Part shown: one piece after another, positions 57,899 to 64,000 of the stretch
Layout: the number at the start of each line of letters is the position of its first letter
Position numbering within the stretch: the stretch's first letter is position 1
DNA from: Alternaria dauci
Lineage: Eukaryota; Ascomycota; Dothideomycetes; Pleosporales; Pleosporaceae
Assembly: GCF_042100115.1 (NCBI RefSeq)
Contig: NC_091272.1
Location: 4,898,001 to 4,962,000, forward strand
Direction of reading: 5' to 3'
DNA: 64,000 nt
Program-made: the position numbers and the translations under genes
The notes under the pieces: generated by a model
What the model was told of the DNA's origin: nothing
The model's database searches: none
The model's input: only the letters and a program-made list of their open reading frames with translations

Positions 57899-58559
57899 AG
57901 CAGCTGCAATGTAATCGGTCGCCAACTAACGGCTCTCAATCGGTGAATCGGATTGATCCGCGCTGGTGGAGTCGCTCGAGTGGTGCCTGGCTAGAGACGA
58001 CAGGGTAGATTAAGACATTAGTCCGGGCTGGGAGAGGCAGGATACGTTAATTTGAGCGCGCGGAGAAGGAAGCTTGTGGCCGCGGCAGCAACTTAGCTGG
58101 CTGGGTGCTGGCATGGGAGCGCGGGCCATGGAACCAGCGGGAGGGAACTGGGGAAGTGGAAAGCGGAGACGGACGCCTTACAGCTCCGTGCACACGTCGA
58201 CATTGTGCAAAAGGGCAGCTTCCATCCCCATGTTCGTTGGTGGAGAGGCCTCGACATGGGTTTCGGCCTATCTGCAGGGCCGCCTCGCAACGGTCGAGCA
58301 GGCATCGCACCTTCCCAGCGACCAATCTTGCGGGGCCCGCTGGCGGGGAAGCTGCGATCGTCTCCCACGTGTGCCAAGCCTTTTGACAGCACTGGAAGCC
58401 ACTTGGTGCATTGCTCTGGCCACCACATCAATGGGCATGCACGCCGTTCCACAATTCTAGACGACAGCCAGAGCCGAGTCGGGAGACTTGTCCCCTGCAC
58501 CACCTCCCTCACAACCGCCAGCTCCCCTCCCCCACGATGCAATAACACGCGGCACGGAC
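57899..58559. promoter_or_regulatory. Divergent promoter, creC / gem1
   Basis: About 660 bp separates the two start codons. Frames here that read into the Gem1 frame are upstream in-frame readthrough without family similarity. No TATA box was recognised. Confidence 0.55.
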
Positions 58560-60544
58560 ATGGCGACCGGTATGTGGAGTTCCTTCCCGATCACACGTCT
58601 GCCCTACGCCCACTAACACGCACAGTACGCATATGTCTTTGCGGCGACGATGGAGTCGGCAAGAGCTCCATCATCACGTCTCTCGTCAAAGACGTCTTCG
58701 TCACAGCCAAGATCCAGCCCGTCCTGCCACAGGTGACCCTACCGCCCACACTCGGGACGCCCGACAATGTCACCACCACCATCGTCGATACTTCTGCCCT
58801 TCCCCACGAACGACACACTCTCCGCACAGAGCTGCGAAAATCAAACGTCATCCTCCTCGTATACTCGGACCATTACAGCTATGAGAGAGTGGCACTGTTT
58901 TGGATGCCTTACTTCCGCTCGCTGGGCGTCAACGTGCCGGTGGTGCTATGTGCAAACAAGTCCGATCTGGCGTCCAATGGCACAACGTCGCAAGTAGTGT
59001 CGGAGGAGATGCTGCCGGTCATGAACGAGTTCAAGGAAATCGACTCGTGCATACGGACGAGCGCCAAGGACCACCACAACATCAACGAGGTCTTCTTCCT
59101 CTGCCAAAAGGCCGTCACCCACCCGATAGCACCCCTGTATGACTCCAAAGAGAACGCACTGAAGCCGGCGGCTGTCTCTGCACTACAACGCGTCTTCCAT
59201 CTGTGCGACACAGACAAGGACGGATATTGGAACGACCAGGAGATACACGATTTTCAGATCAAATGCTTCGAGAAGCCGTTGGGCGACGACGACCTGGCCA
59301 ACATCAAGAGGTCAATGGAGCGATTTGCTCCTGGCCTGACCGGCGAACATGGCATGGACGAGAAGGGGTTTCTGCTGCTGAACAAAATCTTCGCAGAGAA
59401 GGGTCGGCACGAGACCATCTGGATTATACTGAGGAAGTTTCACTATACTGATAGTCTCAGTCTCCAGGACACGTTCCTCCATCCCAAGTTCGACGTCCCC
59501 CAATTCTCATCGGCCGAGCTGAGCCCCGCTGGCTACCGCTTCTTCGTCGATCTCTTTTTGAAGTTCGACATGGACAATGACGGAGGACTCAATGACAGAG
59601 AGCTTGCCAATCTGTTCGCACCCACACCGGGCATGCCAACATCATGGATCGACTCGGCATTCCCGTCGTGCACAGTGCGCAACGAAGCAGGGTACATCAC
59701 GCTACAAGGTTGGCTCGCGCAATGGAGTATGACTACTTTTGAAGAACCGAAGACGACTCTGGCGTACCTAGCATACCTCGGGTTTGAAAGCGGCGAACGT
59801 GGGGGAACAACGAGCGCGCTCAAAGTGACCAAGGCGAGGAAGCGGAGGAAGAAGCCTGGACGAGTCGAACGTAACGTCTTCTTGTGTTATGTGCTGGGAT
59901 CGAGCGGGAGCGGGAAGAGCTCACTGCTGTCTGCCTTCCTGCAACGACCATTCAGCCACACGTACCATCCGACCATAAAGCCGCGCTCAGCTGTCAACAG
60001 CGTTGAGCTGAAAGGTGGTAAACAATGCTACTTGATTCTAGAGGAGCTCGGCGAACTGGAACCCGCGATTCTAGAAAACCAGGCCAAGCTAGATGCGTGT
60101 GATTTGTTGTGTTACACATACGACTCGAGCGATCCCACTAGTTTTGCGCACATTGTCGAGCTGCGGAAGAAGTATCCTCACCTCGACCAACTGCCATCGG
60201 TATACACGGCCCTGAAGGCAGATCGGGACAAGACGATGCAGCGGTGTGAGCAACAGCCCGACGAATACACCAGCGCTCTGAGAATGGCACCACCTTTACA
60301 CGTCAGCACAACGTGGAACAGTATCTCGGAGCTGTTCGTCCATGTAAGTAGTATGCCCGTAGACGCATCCCGCTGAGCTAACGTCACATAGCTGGCCGAA
60401 AGCGCAACCTATCCATCGACAGCCTTTCCAAAGGCGGAAGAAGACGAATACGATTACCTCAACCTTTACTTGGCGCTCGGGGCCGTCACCTGTGCAGTGG
60501 GTTGCGCCATGTTCGTCTGGAGACGCAGCAGCGCGTCCTCTTGA
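58560..60544 (+). CDS. gem1: Mitochondrial Rho GTPase Gem1/Miro
   Basis: Three exons (58560-58569, 58626-60343, 60392-60544; introns 56 and 48 bp) give 626 residues. The first exon has only 10 coding bases (ATGGCGACCG). GTPase domain 1 begins [16 protein letters not shown] with NKSD later. Two EF-hands follow, [17 protein letters not shown] near 195 and [16 protein letters not shown] near 315. GTPase domain 2 carries [15 protein letters not shown] near 423. A single C-terminal membrane anchor ([17 protein letters not shown]) sits at about 600-617, before a basic tail. Gem1 is a tail-anchored outer-mitochondrial-membrane protein controlling mitochondrial shape, inheritance and ER contact sites. 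Domain order and length match the family exactly. Confidence 0.97.
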
Positions 60545-61580
60545 GGCTAGGGGTGCTGGGCATGAATTTGGATTGTTTGCTTCTTGTATATACCATGGCA
60601 GCACACCCTTCGACCCCCTAACTAGACTTTTGGCAATTCAGAAACTCACTCACCCTTCTCGGAGATGATGGCAATGCGACATTCACGATAATGGCGGGGG
60701 AGCAGCGCTTAAGCATGACATGACCTTGGCGTGCAGGTGCGTTGTACAACATACAAGTGTGGGTGGCACGAGCGAATAAGTAGACGCAGGGACATTTACC
60801 CCTGGCGCTACGGCCTGACGGGTAAGACGACAATATGTGGATAGATGATATCGGTGAATTAGCATAGGATCATGACGGTGGGCAGGTGGCGTCGGAGACG
60901 AAGTGTATAGTGACAGCTCGCTTGACGATGGTGTGGGCTTAGGAGCTCTCTGTTACAAGTGACATAGGGCGGTCGCCTGCCCATACCCCGGGGATCTGCG
61001 AGTAGTCTGAGACGGCTATTCTTGTCTTTCGCCACGCATGGTAGTGCAGGTAAGTGCAACCTTGGGCATTTGCCTGCTTGACGCAAGAAGCCTGAGGAAG
61101 CCGGCGTAGGGATTGTTCTGGTGCTCCCCGACGTTGAAACGGCCCATTCTTCTTTTTTGGACAAGACCCTGAAAAGTGGCATGTACGGGTTTCCCAAGTT
61201 CGACGCGGAGGGCTCAAGCGGCACGGTGGTTGAAGCAGTTTGAGGGCGGCTGCTGGGGAGAGAGAGAAAGACATGTTCCAATGGCGATGCTCCCTTTTTG
61301 TGGCGGAGTGCTGGTCGCGCCCGACTCGTGCGTCTTCTCGGGCTGACTTGAGGCTAGTGAGGTTCCGCGTTAGTCGCTAGACACGGTGCTTGCAGGTGTC
61401 CAGCAGCACCTCTACGCATTCTCTCCTCCTGTTGTAATGGTTGCTTTCATTGTTAATCCTACGCTGCATGTCCAAAGCCCTCTCTCCCGCCAGTCGCCTG
61501 CCCTTGGATGATTCACGAGCCTCGGCGCCCTAAGCAAGCCGTGGCAATTGTGCCCACCCGCACCTCCGCATTCCTCGCAA
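60545..61580. other. Intergenic, 1 kb
   Basis: 3' flank of gem1 and promoter region of the next plus-strand gene. Overlapping minus-strand frames at 60859-61281 have no domain and were not accepted. Confidence 0.55.
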
Positions 61581-64000
61581 ATGGTGAGTTTGCCTCGCGC
61601 ATGTCCCAGAGCCTGTGTGTAGGCGCATACTGGGTGGCATCAGCAAGACTGCCAGGAATCACCATTGCCCGGCTTCCCTAGGCCATTCCCCCGGCAAACG
61701 CCCGCGGCGCCAACCCAACCCAACCCCCCAGGAGAGCCCCCCAAAGCTGACCAAGTCTCGTACCCCCACAGGCCACCGACAGAGCACGAGAGCTAGACCG
61801 GCTATATCAAATGCGAAATCCACCCCGTCGGGGGCATGCGCCGCAGATATCCATCAGCGATGACAGCCACCACGTCACAGAGGCCATCGGCGACATGTAC
61901 GGCGGAGATAGCGACACCGAGTCGAACCGCCGCAGCCTGCGACCCCTAAGCTTCATTCCCAGCCCCAACGGCGACTCGATCCAGTCATTTGGTGCCTTCG
62001 AAGCCTTTGACCCCTTCCCCAACGCCCCGCCCGCGAGATCCCCGCTGCGTCCCCAGCTGTCCTTCGAGAAGCCAGCCACGCCGACGAGCCCCAATGGCAG
62101 CACCACCATGCCCCAGAAGAGGGCCTCGACCGGCCGACGCCCCTCAAACGGCGGCGAGATATCCCCTCCGCTGTCTCGCTCAAACTCAAACACGGCATCG
62201 CACCAGTTTCCCCTCAACAACCTCGACTATGAAAACAGTCCGGCCGGTCTCGCCCAGGAATTGAGCAACCTGCAGGCCATTCGGAGGATGTCAATGGGCG
62301 TTAACAATGCCGATCCCGATCTACCTTCGTTCCAATCCGCCGCCAACTCACCGCCCTCTCCTCCCGCCGTGTCTGAAGAAGACGAATCAAAACTCTTCTG
62401 GGTGCCTGCACGCCTGCACCCCGAACTGGCCCCTATGGAATTCAAGACGTTCATCGAGGACAAGATTGACAGGACAAGGCGGCGTTCTGGGGATTCCGAC
62501 TCCCTGTCGCCGGACGGTGCCATGGGACGTCAGGGCTCAAGTGGAAGTTTACGGCGCAAGAAGTCTATGCTTTCCAGGCAAATCGATACCGGCAGCGGCT
62601 ACAAAGATGGTGCTGAGAGACTGGAAAGGAAACGCTCCGGTGCGCAGCCCAACGGCGGCCTGTCCAATCTGCAAGAGCTCGAGCACATACAGGAGGACCC
62701 GGTGGCTTTGATAAGACGCATGAGCATTGACCACAAGGGCATTGTTGGAGAAGGGGAGGAGGGCGTAGATGGAATGCCGATCGTACCAGGCAGTAAAATG
62801 CGTGGTTTGGGGACGCTGAAGAGGTCAACACATACTACTTACAGGCGAGGCAGTCTACGGAAAGGTGGCCCAGCCCTCTCGCGTCGACTCGTCTCTGGCC
62901 GACAGGCAGAAACCGACACAGAAGACTCGCCGTCTACCTCCCCCGTACATTCTACCGAAAGCATACCCGAAGTCCCGCCTCTCCCAGGGCTTGGGCGCGT
63001 TCAGTCTGAACCCGTCAATGGCGCATTCGAGGCGTCGTCCAACAACTTCTCGCGACCACAACCAAGCCGGGCGTCTCCCAACTATGGTGGAGAACGACCC
63101 GGTTCAGCGGAGGAGCACCCCAGGTCAGCTTCTACTGAGCCTGTGACACAGGACCGAACTTCGCCTCAGCCTCGACAGTTCCATTCAAGAATCGCTTCGA
63201 ACGGCCGAACGACAGCACCTTTGCCAGGCTACACCCCTCCGCCACAGCAAGTACCCCAGATCATCGAGACACCACCGCCACAGGAACAGAACAGAGCACC
63301 TCAATATCCGCTACCAGAACGTCACTCTTCCCGCCAACCACCGCCTCAACCCCAGCAACAACCTGCTGGTCCCCGTCAGTATCCCCAGTCTCAGCAGCAG
63401 CCTTCACAACAACGTCCGCCGCAGCCTCAGCCGCAGCCTCAGCCTCAGCCTCAGCCTCAAGCAGGCCGCCCGAACCGCCATGCGCAAGCCGCACAGAACT
63501 CACCGATCAAGCCCTCGCAATCTTTCGATGATCTAGTAGCACAGCCTTCCGCGATGCCTGGCCAGAACAACAGAGTAGACTCATTGTCTATTATACCAAG
63601 TGCGCCAGATGACAGAAAGTCCGATGGGAAGTCCAAAGACAAAAAGGACAACCCAGAGGGCGGCCAAAGGAAGACTAGTTGGGGCTGGTTTAGCGGTGAT
63701 AAAGAAAAGGAAAAAGACAAAAAGGGCGGGAAAGACGCAGAGAAGGAAAAAGACAAGAAGGTCAAGAACAAGCTCAGCAAGCCTCAGGAAAAGGGTCACG
63801 ATGACACAAGACTGGACCTTCTGCAAACGTCGATACAAGGTGGCGGTCGTGGCCGTGAGAGCGTTGTGTTGGATCGTGAAAGTATCAAGCTTGAAGAGGA
63901 GCGGAAGAAAGAGAGTGCCAGAAAGACATCCAGCGAAGGCAAGAAAGAGAAGGAACCCGGACTACTATCCTCCATCTTCGGAGGAGGAAAGAAAAAGGGC
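61581..64000 (+). CDS. Large disordered protein, 5' part only (possible Mhp1-like)
   Basis: The model has a 3-base first exon, the ATG at 61581-61583, a 188-bp intron, then an open exon from 61772 that runs past the window edge. At least 744 residues are present, beginning MATDRARELDRLYQMRNPP. The frame has no stop over 743 codons, which supports it. The product is mostly Ser/Pro/Gln-rich. One compact segment, LFWVPARLHPELAPMEFKTF near residue 210, is the best family marker. It recalls, from memory, the yeast microtubule-associated Mhp1 family; this needs a search. A PQ repeat lies near residue 555 and a Lys/Glu-rich, highly charged region from about 610. Function and full length cannot be stated. 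Confidence 0.8.
63422..63460 (+). repeat. CAGCCT hexanucleotide repeat coding for Pro-Gln
   Basis: A run of CAGCCT-type units, one with a G variant, encodes alternating Gln and Pro inside the large disordered protein. Such tracts vary in length between strains. Confidence 0.75.

Noticed and set aside
1..64000. tRNA, rRNA, CRISPR arrays and transposons
   Set aside because: Scanning by eye for B-box (GGTTCGANTCC) and A-box pairs, transposase-like frames, terminal repeats and spaced direct repeats found none. A covariance-model search could still find a divergent RNA.

Overview
The window is nuclear DNA of a filamentous ascomycete. Genes have short introns (about 41-110 bp, a few longer) with GT..AG ends and CTAAC/CTGAC-like branch sites, and spacing of 0.1-2.7 kb. 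The gene complement (creC, Gem1/Miro, Cdc2-type CDK, RTA1 protein, Zn2Cys6 factor) is typical of Pezizomycotina. Protein flavour points to Dothideomycetes, probably Pleosporales; that placement is inference. I see no rRNA, tRNA, CRISPR, transposon or biosynthetic-cluster core gene.

Left block (0.5-6.7 kb): a secreted L-amino-acid-oxidase-like flavoenzyme (minus), a signal-peptide-bearing RidA/YjgF protein (plus, three exons), an alpha/beta hydrolase (plus) and an 84-residue eight-cysteine secreted protein (minus). Three of these four products carry signal peptides. The oxidase should make imino acids and RidA proteins hydrolyse imino acids, so the first two may act in sequence outside the cell or in the secretory pathway. 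Then follow 2.6 kb of apparently gene-free DNA with a compact double hairpin.

Middle block (9-43 kb): an F-box-like protein, two disordered orphans, a GT34-like Golgi glycosyltransferase, a C2H2 zinc-finger factor, a VOC/glyoxalase-fold protein, a C-terminal J-domain protein, a Zn2Cys6-DUF3425 factor, an RTA1 membrane protein, a multicopper oxidase with an unusual acidic insertion, a SET-domain protein with a signal peptide, a mitochondrial hydroxyacid-oxoacid transhydrogenase, and an 834-residue orphan with a Cys/His cluster. Gene-free stretches of 1-2.7 kb separate most of these, and several carry a palindrome built on CCTAGG or CCTATAGG.

Right block (44-64 kb) is denser and mostly housekeeping: an SLM1-like BAR/PH protein, an ABH1-type AlkB dioxygenase divergent from CDK1, a GH18 enzyme fused to a UBA domain, an arrestin adaptor of the creD/ApyA class, the WD-repeat protein CreC (divergent from Gem1), Gem1 itself, and the 5' part of a large disordered protein that runs off the window. 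Three consecutive genes at 57.9-61.6 kb start with coding exons of 5, 10 and 3 bases.

Exon models were built by hand from splice signals and reading-frame continuity; none has been tested against RNA or databases.
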